From NCBI GenBank assembly GCA_016764135.1, contig JAESSL010000087.1, positions 1 to 7,369 of the forward strand: 7,369 nt of DNA. The letters run 5' to 3'. The translations under genes and the position numbers were made by a program. Numbering within the stretch: position 1 is the first letter of the stretch; the number at the start of each line of letters is the position of its first letter. The DNA is from Alphaproteobacteria bacterium (GTDB taxonomy: Bacteria; Pseudomonadota; Alphaproteobacteria; UBA8366; GCA-2717185). Below the pieces are notes generated by a model. It had not been told where the DNA came from. It saw only the letters and a list, made by a program, of their open reading frames with translations, and ran no database searches. This document shows, in pieces, positions 1-7,369 of this stretch.

Positions 1-182
1 AGGATTTGCGCGCCGCCGTCGCTTTGTCCGCGGGCCGCACGCCCCTGGAGGCGTCCGGCGGCGTGACGCTTGAAACGGTGCGCGGCATCGCGGAGACAGG
101 CGTGAACTTTATTTCTTCTGGTCAGATGACCCAATCCCCGCCGGCCGCCGATATTGGAATGGACGTCCGTCTCGAAGTGTGA
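1..182 (+). CDS. nadC: Quinolinate phosphoribosyltransferase (nicotinate-nucleotide pyrophosphorylase), C-terminal end only
   Basis: The frame is open from base 3 to the TGA at 180-182 and gives the last 60 residues; the gene begins outside the window. NadC turns quinolinate and PRPP into nicotinate mononucleotide, CO2 and pyrophosphate in de novo NAD synthesis, in the cytosol. What shows this is the run LEASGGVTLETVRGIAETGV, which matches the conserved NadC strand and helix ending the alpha/beta barrel, followed by ISSGQMTQS and the closing PAADIGMD, the family's usual C-terminal signature (commonly ISVG..T.S.PA.DIGLD). The SSG in place of the usual SVG, next to the phosphate-binding loop, is a mild variation. 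The short tail RLEV ends the protein where the family normally ends, so the gene looks intact. ModD, a NadC paralogue, is the main alternative but fits the terminal motif less well. Confidence 0.9.
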   Translation, partial: DLRAAVALSAGRTPLEASGGVTLETVRGIAETGVNFISSGQMTQSPPAADIGMDVRLEV

Positions 183-306
183 GGGCCGCGTCTCGACGTA
201 CATTTTTGCACCGTGGCGAAAGTCAGCAAGTTTGGATAGAGTGTCGAGGTGATTGTTGACGGCGGTTTATCGACTTGATGGGGGTCGACGCTTAAAGGAG
301 CGGTGA
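183..306. other. Intergenic gap nadC to EAL gene
   Basis: These 124 bases hold no credible reading frame and no clear terminator hairpin with a T-run after nadC. Several short TCGAC/GTCGA elements recur (about 193, 243, 270 and 285) but do not form a strong regular repeat. TTGACG at 256-261 resembles a -35 box but has no good -10 partner at normal spacing. The last part carries a strong Shine-Dalgarno sequence, AAGGAG at 295-300, six bases before the ATG at 307, which fixes the start of the next gene. Confidence 0.6.
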
Positions 307-1986
307 ATGAGCACGGGAAGACGGTTTTCCGTCGTGGAGCCACGGCGGGTCAAGAGTGAGGATAATGCCGCCGAGCAGGCGCGGCTTCTGGCGTTTGCGC
401 TTTGCACCGCGGATGCATTGATCGAAGTTGATGTGGAGGGTCGCATTGTCGACGCCTTTGGCCCGACGGACGCCCTGTTCGACAAGCGATCTCATGAACT
501 GGCGGCCCACACGCTGGAATCGTTGGTTGCGGAGGATGATCGTCATTTGTTGCGGTCGTTGCTGCGACAGGTCGGGAACGGACAACGGTTTCGGGGCGCG
601 TCTATTCGGTTTTTTGGTCCCGGCGGCGTACTCCGCACGATGATCCTGAGCGGTTACGGGGTGCCGAATATCGGCGAGCACTGCTATTTGACCCTGCGGA
701 CTATTCAGATGTCGAGCGCGGATTTCGAAGATCCGGAGCGAAATAATTTCAGTGGTTTGCGGAACCTTCAAAATTTCAGTAGCTGTGTCAGCAATTATTT
801 TTCGACGACGCCGGAAGGCTCGCATCAGGGCGGTCTGACGCTTTTATACGCTCATGGCCTGTCGGAGTTGCGCCGTCGCTTGCTACCGGCGGTCTGGTCT
901 CAACTGCAACGTCAGATGGGTGCGTTTTTGGACGCCATGTCGATTGAAGGCAATGCGGCGGGTCATTTGTCGTTTGATCGCTTCGGCTTTATTCACGACC
1001 GGACAGTGGATGTCGACGAAGTTTGCGCCCGTCTCGTAGAATTCACCCGCGCCGCAGATCCTGAAAATAAAGGCTGTGACATAATTCCGGACAATATCGC
1101 GGTGCATGAAATTGACCTTGCGGGCCCTGACCTCGCGCGCGCTATTCTGTATACGACGCAGCGGTTCGCCAATGCGCAAAATAACGGAGTCATTGGCGAC
1201 GCGACGCAATCGAATGTTTCGCGCCAATTGAAAATGGCGGCGGATCGGACGCGCTACGTTGTTTCGACGATTACGGGCGCCGATTTCGGCATTGCGTATG
1301 AGCCCATCGTTTCTCTGGTGGATGGGTCAATCCATCATTATGAGGCGTTGTTGCGGTTGAGCGACTATCCCTCTGGTTTCAGCCCTTATGAATTCATTGT
1401 GTTCGCTGAAGAAATCGACCTGATTACGGAATTTGATCTCGCGATGTGCCGAAAGCTGATCGCAAAGCTCTCTTCGCAAAGCGATGGTGAATCAAATCTT
1501 CCCGTCGCGGTCAATATCTCCGGTCGATCCATCAATTCTCTGGTTTTTGTTGAAGCGTTGAACGCCTTGATTGAGCGTCATCCGCGCGTCCGGGGGCGTT
1601 TGATGTTCGAGATTACTGAATCCGCGCGTATTTTGGACCTTGAACACGCAAATGAAGTTATTCAGGATCTTCGAAGGCGTGGATTCCATGTTTGTCTCGA
1701 CGACTTCGGCGCCGGCGAAGCCGCGTTCGATTATCTGCGCGAACTCGAAGTCGACTTTGTCAAAATCGACGGGAAATATGTGAAAGATGCGGCGTCAAAC
1801 TCGCGGGACAAGGCTTTCCTGATCGCTATGTCCGGGCTGTGCCATGACCTTGGCATCACCACGATCGCCGAAGGCATCGAAAACAAGGCGATCCTTGATT
1901 TTCTTCGCGGCTGCGGCATCACCTATGGACAAGGGTATGTATTCGCCAGCGCAAGCGAGCAAACGGTCCCTCACGCCGTAATCTAA
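307..1986 (+). CDS. PAS-like/EAL domain protein, predicted cyclic di-GMP phosphodiesterase
   Basis: The 559-residue product has three parts. Residues about 25-135 look like a PAS-type sensor fold (ALIEVDVEGRIVDAFGPTDALF, then a helical stretch and the strand pair around 96-132). Residues about 140-325 are not recognised. Residues about 328-552 are an EAL domain, which hydrolyses the second messenger cyclic di-GMP to pGpG and so tends to favour motility over biofilm. The catalytic set appears complete: E346 in YEALLR, N403 in VNIS, E435 in FEITES, D465-D466 in LDDFGAG, K487 in VKIDG, E522 in AEGIE and Q542 in GQGYVF. No GGDEF active-site motif is present, so synthesis is not expected. No signal peptide or membrane segment is seen, so the protein is probably cytosolic. 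The start is set by AAGGAG six bases upstream. It appears to be a single gene, with 124 bases in front and 192 behind. The signal sensed cannot be told. Confidence 0.88.
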   Translation: MSTGRRFSVVEPRRVKSEDNAAEQARLLAFALCTADALIEVDVEGRIVDAFGPTDALFDKRSHELAAHTLESLVAEDDRHLLRSLLRQVGNGQRFRGASIRFFGPGGVLRTMILSGYGVPNIGEHCYLTLRTIQMSSADFEDPERNNFSGLRNLQNFSSCVSNYFSTTPEGSHQGGLTLLYAHGLSELRRRLLPAVWSQLQRQMGAFLDAMSIEGNAAGHLSFDRFGFIHDRTVDVDEVCARLVEFTRAADPENKGCDIIPDNIAVHEIDLAGPDLARAILYTTQRFANAQNNGVIGDATQSNVSRQLKMAADRTRYVVSTITGADFGIAYEPIVSLVDGSIHHYEALLRLSDYPSGFSPYEFIVFAEEIDLITEFDLAMCRKLIAKLSSQSDGESNLPVAVNISGRSINSLVFVEALNALIERHPRVRGRLMFEITESARILDLEHANEVIQDLRRRGFHVCLDDFGAGEAAFDYLRELEVDFVKIDGKYVKDAASNSRDKAFLIAMSGLCHDLGITTIAEGIENKAILDFLRGCGITYGQGYVFASASEQTVPHAVI

Positions 1987-2178
1987 CGCGAGCGTCCTGT
2001 TTCTATCGCAAACGCCCGGTTTAAGAGGCCGCCATGGCTCTTGGTACGCGTCTTCCGCTCGTGACTATTCGCCAATTGGCGTTATTCTGATTTACGAATA
2101 TGGGCGGGGCGTCGTACTCAATCTGGACGTCTTTATTGATCAATTGCGCGCCTGCGGGCGGTGACATGAGGGACAAAG
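1987..2178. other. Intergenic gap before the beta-oxidation gene, with two short palindromes
   Basis: The 192 bases between the EAL gene and the hydratase/dehydrogenase gene hold no supported gene. They contain a perfect 12-base palindrome, CGCCAATTGGCG (2070-2081), and a 10-base one, ATTGATCAAT (2135-2144), either of which could be an operator. I see no clear terminator after the EAL gene and no promoter with both boxes at normal spacing. GAGGGA at 2168-2173, five bases before the ATG at 2179, is the ribosome binding site of the next gene. Confidence 0.5.
2070..2081. promoter_or_regulatory. 12-base palindrome, possible operator
   Basis: CGCCAATTGGCG is a perfect inverted repeat about 98 bases upstream of the hydratase/dehydrogenase start. 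Its place and symmetry would suit a dimeric repressor site, but a 12-base palindrome can arise by chance and it matches no regulator motif I can name. Confidence 0.2.
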
Positions 2179-4266
<2,088 letters not shown>

Positions 4267-4299
4267 CCGACAAGCCAGACGTCAGCGAAACCGCATTAA

Positions 4300-4337
4300 C
4301 GGCGGCGGATTAAATTATTCCGCCGCCGCTTTTGTTT
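4300..4337 (+). terminator. Rho-independent terminator of the hydratase/dehydrogenase gene
   Basis: A perfect 10-base-pair GC-rich stem (CGGCGGCGGA at 4300-4309 with TCCGCCGCCG at 4319-4328) closes a 9-base AT-rich loop and is followed by CTTTTGTTT at 4329-4337. It begins 34 bases after the TGA at 4264-4266. The T-run lies only on the + strand side, so it should stop transcription of the upstream gene. It overlaps the convergent CoA-transferase gene, whose stop codon (TTA at 4315-4317) sits in the loop. Confidence 0.8.
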
Positions 4338-5514
4338 CCAGGGCGAGGACCGCGCCACTGTCGCTCAAAGCGTTGATTTTGTCGTCGGACAATCCCATGC
4401 CGCGTAATACGGCGGTGGTGTGTTCGCCAAGATGGGGGCTATGCGACAGCGGGTCGCCGGTTTTGGCAGGCGGCAGGCCCGGTGTGTTGGGCATTGGAAT
4501 TTTGCCTATCCCACTATGATCCACCCAGGCGACGGCGTTGATCGCCTGTACATGGGGGTCGTCCAGATAATCGCCGTAATCGTGAACTGGCGCGTTCAGC
4601 ACATCGACCTCATTGAGCGCCTTGTTCCATTCGGCCACGGTCCGCCCGGTCATGGTTTCCCGCATCAGCGTCATCAATTCAGCTTCATGTTCACCGCGCG
4701 CCAGTGCGGTTGCGTAGCGCGGGTCGGTGGCCAGTTCTTCTCGTCCGATCAGCGTGCAGAGTGATGCAAAATGCGCATCGCGACGGGCGTTGACGTTGAT
4801 AAAGCCGTCTTTCGCCTTAAAGGTGCCAACGGGAACGCCAGGGGAGGTGACTTCAGACCCTTCCTTCACATATTCGATCATTTTCGCTGATTGGAAAGCG
4901 CCGACCGCCTCCATAAGGCTGGATTCGATATGCGCGCCAACGCCTTTCATCGCGCGTCGGTACAGGGCTGCACTGACCGCCTGAAATCCATAGAGGCCCG
5001 TAGAGATATCGATCGCCAGAATGCCGATGCGCTGTGGAACGCCGCGATGGTCAAGGTTGACCGACATTAAACCGGAATACGCCTGGACGACCGAGTCGGT
5101 GGCGGGCAGTTTGGAGTTCGGACCTTCCTGGCCAAATCCCGTGACGGAATAATAGATCACCTTTTTGTTCGTCGGGCGGATGCTTTTTTCATCCAGACCA
5201 AATCGGGCCATGACGCCGGGCCGGTAATTTTCGATGATGACATCGGCCGATGCGCAAAGCGTTTTGGCGATTTCCAACCCCTCCGGATTTTTTAAATCCA
5301 AGGCGATGCTGTGTTTGCCAAGGTTATAAATTACAGCATTTGCGGATAAATCGCCGTAGCGTTTTCCCAGTTCCCGGCACCAGTCTCCGCCAATAGGCTC
5401 GACCTTGATTACCTCTGCCCCGTGTTGAGCGAGCAGCATGCCGCAATGGGGACCCGCAATCCCTTGTGAAAAATCAATAACGCGCAGGCCGGAAAACGCC
5501 GGTTCATCGGTCAT
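4315..5514 (-). CDS. CaiB/BaiF family (class III) CoA-transferase
   Basis: Class III CoA-transferases move CoA from an acyl-CoA donor to a free acid through an aspartyl-CoA intermediate, in the cytosol and usually as interlocked dimers. The 399-residue product has the family's N-terminal signature (GLRVIDFSQGIAGPHCGMLL, then AQHGAEVIKVEP, about 9-40), the LDLKNPEG segment (73-79), ADVIIENYRPGVM (90-102), YYSVTGFGQEGP (121-132) and a C-terminal TPGLPPAKTGDPLSHSPHLG segment (344-363). D169 in LAIDISTGLYGF is at the place of the catalytic aspartate. Length is normal. The frame stays open up to an ATG at 5647-5649, but the start at 5512-5514 is preferred: it has GGGAG six bases upstream and gives the usual short N-terminus. 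The gene is convergent with the hydratase gene and divergent from the dehydrogenase gene. Substrates cannot be read; the family includes carnitine, oxalate, succinate/mesaconate and 2-hydroxyacyl transferases. Confidence 0.9.
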   Translation of the reverse strand: MTDEPAFSGLRVIDFSQGIAGPHCGMLLAQHGAEVIKVEPIGGDWCRELGKRYGDLSANAVIYNLGKHSIALDLKNPEGLEIAKTLCASADVIIENYRPGVMARFGLDEKSIRPTNKKVIYYSVTGFGQEGPNSKLPATDSVVQAYSGLMSVNLDHRGVPQRIGILAIDISTGLYGFQAVSAALYRRAMKGVGAHIESSLMEAVGAFQSAKMIEYVKEGSEVTSPGVPVGTFKAKDGFINVNARRDAHFASLCTLIGREELATDPRYATALARGEHEAELMTLMRETMTGRTVAEWNKALNEVDVLNAPVHDYGDYLDDPHVQAINAVAWVDHSGIGKIPMPNTPGLPPAKTGDPLSHSPHLGEHTTAVLRGMGLSDDKINALSDSGAVLALETKAAAE

Positions 5515-5520
5515 GTCTTG

Positions 5521-5525
5521 CTCCC
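5521..5525 (-). promoter_or_regulatory. Ribosome binding site deciding the CoA-transferase start
   Basis: On the minus strand GGGAG lies six bases before the ATG at 5512-5514. This supports the internal start over the ATG at 5647-5649, whose extra 45 residues do not look like the family. Confidence 0.7.
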
Positions 5526-5571
5526 GTAATATCATCAATGTGGTCAGGCTATGAATTAGCCCGTCGGAGAA

Positions 5572-5599
5572 AATATAGAGTGCGGTGAGAAAAGGCCAA
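5572..5599 (-). promoter_or_regulatory. Candidate sigma-70 type promoter for the CoA-transferase
   Basis: On the minus strand, TTGGCC (5594-5599) and TATATT (5572-5577) are separated by 16 bases, matching four of six and five of six consensus positions. Transcription would begin near 5565, leaving a leader of about 50 bases. It lies inside the 178-base divergent region, where a promoter is expected. I found no equally good pair for the dehydrogenase on the plus strand. Confidence 0.4.
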
Positions 5600-5678
5600 T
5601 AGGCGCCCCGGGAGATGCGGTTGTTGCTGGTGTTTTCCAACGGCTTCATGGCAAAACTAAGGTGGAATTTGAATGTTT

Positions 5679-5684
5679 GGGAAG
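5679..5684 (+). promoter_or_regulatory. Ribosome binding site deciding the dehydrogenase start
   Basis: GGGAAG lies eight bases before the ATG at 5693-5695. It favours this start over in-frame ATGs at 5615 and 5648, which lack a well-placed site and would add residues that do not belong to the fold. Confidence 0.55.
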
Positions 5685-5692
5685 TAGAAAAT

Positions 5693-6670
5693 ATGAATCA
5701 ATACAAAGTCTTGATGGCTGGCCCCATGCCCAAGGCCGCAACGGATTTATTCGATGCGCGTGATGACGTCGTTTATGAAGCGGTGACCGACGTCTCCGAG
5801 CAGAATCTACTGGAAAAAATGCGCGATGTGGATGGGATTACCGTTCGGACAGCGGATATTACGGCGAAAATTATCGAGAATTCGCCAAAGCTTAAAGTCG
5901 TCTCACGGTTTGGCGTTGGCTATGACAGCATTAATATTCCGGCGCTGGACGCGCATGGCGCCGCCCTGACGATTGTGGGAACGGCGAATTCTGTCGCTGT
6001 GGCCGAGGCGGCGTTTTACATGATGCTCGAACTCGCCAAGGAAGGCTTCAAGCACGATCAGGAAGTGCGCAAGGGAAACTGGGACTATCGTCTTGGCATG
6101 CACGCGATTGAAGTGTGGCGGAAAAATGTATTGATCGTTGGCTTTGGCAGAATTGGATCGCGCGTTGCGCCGCGCTGCGCCGCGTTTGAAATGAACGTGT
6201 TCGTGCTGGATCCCTTTGTTGACGATGAGGTTATTCGCGCGGCGGGGTACACGCCGGTTTCCAACCTCAATGACGCCTTGCCCGATATGGATTATGTCAC
6301 GCTGCATTTGCCCTTGAGCCCGGAGACCCGCGACACGATCGGCGCGGCGGAACTGGCGCTCATGAAGCCCAGCGCTATTTTGGTCAATGCGGCGCGCGGC
6401 AACATCGTCAATGAGGACGCGCTGTATGACGCGCTATCCTCGGCCGGGATTCGCGGGGCGGGCCTGGATGTGCTGGCGGTGGAGCCGGCGAACAAAGATC
6501 ATCCGCTGTTCACTCTGGAGAATGTCGTCATCAGCCCCCACATCGCGGGCGTCACCAGTGAAGCGGCCAACCGCATGGCCGTCGCCTGCGCGCAAAATGT
6601 GCTGGATATCTTTGATGGCAAAGTCGACCCGGAGAACGTGGTCAATAAAGCCTATCTTACCGCCGACTGA
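5693..6670 (+). CDS. D-isomer-specific 2-hydroxyacid dehydrogenase (phosphoglycerate dehydrogenase type, no ACT domain)
   Basis: The 325-residue cytosolic enzyme would interconvert a D-2-hydroxyacid and its 2-oxoacid with NAD(H). The N-terminal part of the substrate domain runs to about residue 98 and includes VVSRFGVGYDSINI (69-82). GTANSVAVAEAAFYMML (96-112) leads into the NAD domain. The nucleotide fold has GFGRIG at 150-155 and the acidic D173 (VLDP) that selects NAD over NADP. The catalytic set is R235 (NAARGNIVNE), E264 (VLAVEP) and H283 (SPHIAG). The protein ends after the second half of the substrate domain, so it lacks the regulatory ACT domain of E. coli SerA; it resembles short phosphoglycerate dehydrogenases and also lactate/2-hydroxyisocaproate-type enzymes, and these cannot be separated by eye. 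The start at 5693 is chosen for its ribosome binding site and because MNQYKVLMAGPMP opens the fold normally. It is divergent from the CoA-transferase and may be cotranscribed with the next gene, 17 bases on. Confidence 0.9.
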   Translation: MNQYKVLMAGPMPKAATDLFDARDDVVYEAVTDVSEQNLLEKMRDVDGITVRTADITAKIIENSPKLKVVSRFGVGYDSINIPALDAHGAALTIVGTANSVAVAEAAFYMMLELAKEGFKHDQEVRKGNWDYRLGMHAIEVWRKNVLIVGFGRIGSRVAPRCAAFEMNVFVLDPFVDDEVIRAAGYTPVSNLNDALPDMDYVTLHLPLSPETRDTIGAAELALMKPSAILVNAARGNIVNEDALYDALSSAGIRGAGLDVLAVEPANKDHPLFTLENVVISPHIAGVTSEAANRMAVACAQNVLDIFDGKVDPENVVNKAYLTAD

Positions 6671-6675
6671 TTGAC

Positions 6676-6680
6676 GGGAA
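6676..6680 (+). promoter_or_regulatory. Ribosome binding site deciding the sulfatase-like protein start
   Basis: GGGAA lies seven bases before the ATG at 6688-6690. In-frame alternatives are a GTG at 6682 (too close) and an ATG at 6694 (13 bases away), so 6688 is the best choice. Confidence 0.5.
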
Positions 6681-6687
6681 CGTGGCG

Positions 6688-7369
6688 ATGGCGATGCCTG
6701 TGCGGGTAATTCTGGCGGTGATGTTCTTCAATGTGCTTCTGACGTTGCACAATGTCTGGCCCACGCCCTGGATTCGCCTGGCGCCGGAATTATCGGTGGA
6801 GTTGTTCGTTATACTCCTCGCCATTGCGGTCACGATGGAGATACGAAACCGGTTCGGCTGGAAGTCGACAATCTTCGTGACGTTTGTATTTGTCGTCCTG
6901 TCGATTGGTCGCTACGCAGATGTGACCGCGCCGGCTCTGTTTGGTCGACCGATCAACCTGTATTGGGACATCCGGCATGTGCCCAATGTGGTCTCCATGA
7001 TGATTGAGGTGACGCCGTTTTGGCGCCTCCTCCTTGGTGGCGTCATCGCGGATGTTTTCATTACGGTTTTCCTGTTCGCGATTGGATATGCGACAAAAAC
7101 AGTAATTTCCGGATTTCAGGATAAACGACTGCGCCGGGGGACCGGGGCCGTATCATTGGCGATGATCGGAATTTACGCCATTGGCATGTCCAGCGACGAT
7201 ATCCATACCGAAGGCTGGTTCTCGTTACCCGTGACGCCGGTCTATGCGCGCCAGGTGGAGTTTTTGGTGGAGACGCAGACCCGGAAACGAGAGGATTCGC
7301 CAAAACCGCTCGCGAAATCCGATATGGCGCGGATCAAGGGGCGGGACGTTTTTCTGATATTTTTTGAAT
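6688..7369 (+). CDS. Membrane sulfatase-like (alkaline phosphatase superfamily) protein, N-terminal part
   Basis: The frame is open to the window edge and gives 227 residues. It starts with about five hydrophobic segments (roughly residues 5-21, 34-50, 60-76, 113-137 and 152-168), so the N-terminal half is an inner-membrane anchor. After a soluble linker (about 170-218), GRDVFLIFFE (218-227) matches the opening strand of the sulfatase fold (commonly DVFLIFxESYG), where the glutamate is a metal ligand; E227 is the last complete codon, so the nucleophile and most of the catalytic domain lie outside. Such membrane proteins include LtaS-type glycerol-phosphate and EptA-type phosphoethanolamine transferases, with the active domain in the periplasm. 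LYWDIRHVPNV (91-101) is a distinctive loop motif between segments. The 17-base gap behind the dehydrogenase suggests cotranscription, although no functional link is evident. The donor, acceptor and reaction cannot be set from this part. Confidence 0.72.
   Translation, partial: MAMPVRVILAVMFFNVLLTLHNVWPTPWIRLAPELSVELFVILLAIAVTMEIRNRFGWKSTIFVTFVFVVLSIGRYADVTAPALFGRPINLYWDIRHVPNVVSMMIEVTPFWRLLLGGVIADVFITVFLFAIGYATKTVISGFQDKRLRRGTGAVSLAMIGIYAIGMSSDDIHTEGWFSLPVTPVYARQVEFLVETQTRKREDSPKPLAKSDMARIKGRDVFLIFFE

Noticed and set aside
256..284. TTGACG at 256-261 as a promoter -35 box for the EAL gene
   Set aside because: No acceptable -10 hexamer is found 15-19 bases downstream.
292..825. A 177-codon open frame on the minus strand opposite the EAL gene
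   Set aside because: It lies wholly against the well-supported EAL gene, shows no known motif, and has the Arg-rich composition usual for antisense frames in GC-rich coding DNA.
2019..2045. AAGAG...CTCTT inverted repeat as a terminator after the EAL gene
   Set aside because: The stem is only five base pairs with an unpaired interior and it is followed by GGTACG, not a T-run.
2034..2090. An 18-codon frame starting with ATG in the gap after the EAL gene
   Set aside because: It has no ribosome binding site and no hydrophobic or leader-peptide character, so it is best read as chance.
1984..2164. A frame open across almost the whole gap between the EAL and hydratase genes
   Set aside because: It has no ATG or GTG start; the only in-frame TTG is near its end. 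It could be remnant coding sequence but nothing recognisable is encoded.
5515..5649. N-terminal extension of the CoA-transferase starting at 5649
   Set aside because: The 45 extra residues do not resemble the family, whereas the internal ATG at 5514 has a good ribosome binding site and gives the usual N-terminus.

Overview
The window reads as ordinary chromosomal DNA of an alphaproteobacterium. The grounds are the style of the proteins (a rhizobial/rhodospirillal type NadC tail, a PAS-like/EAL protein, an MFE-1 type beta-oxidation enzyme, a class III CoA-transferase and a membrane sulfatase-like protein) and the moderately GC-rich codon use. The placement below class is a guess; a Rhodospirillales-like organism would fit. 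I see no phage, transposon, CRISPR, tRNA or rRNA sequence.

Layout, left to right. (1) 1-182, + strand: last 60 codons of nadC (quinolinate phosphoribosyltransferase, NAD synthesis). (2) 307-1986, +: a 559-residue PAS-like/EAL protein with a complete set of phosphodiesterase residues, predicted to break down cyclic di-GMP. (3) 2179-4266, +: a 695-residue bifunctional enoyl-CoA hydratase / 3-hydroxyacyl-CoA dehydrogenase with both active sites intact. It ends at a rho-independent terminator (4300-4337) that lies inside the 3' end of the convergent next gene. (4) 4315-5514, -: a 399-residue CaiB/BaiF (class III) CoA-transferase. (5) 5515-5692: a 178-base divergent control region holding a plausible promoter for the CoA-transferase. 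(6) 5693-6670, +: a 325-residue D-isomer-specific 2-hydroxyacid dehydrogenase of the phosphoglycerate dehydrogenase type, without an ACT domain. (7) 6688 to the window end, +: the membrane part and first metal-ligand motif of a sulfatase-like (alkaline phosphatase superfamily) protein, cut by the window edge and only 17 bases behind the dehydrogenase.

How the genes fit together. Three neighbours (hydratase/dehydrogenase, CoA-transferase, 2-hydroxyacid dehydrogenase) act on acyl-CoA or hydroxyacid substrates, so a small catabolic neighbourhood for organic acids is possible, but no substrate can be read from the sequence. The EAL protein and the sulfatase-like protein look unrelated to that chemistry. 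Two gene starts needed shortening: the longest frames of the CoA-transferase and the dehydrogenase overlap head to head, and internal starts with ribosome binding sites fit the families better.

I did not find a convincing undescribed system. The least explained piece is the central region (about residues 140-325) of the EAL protein.
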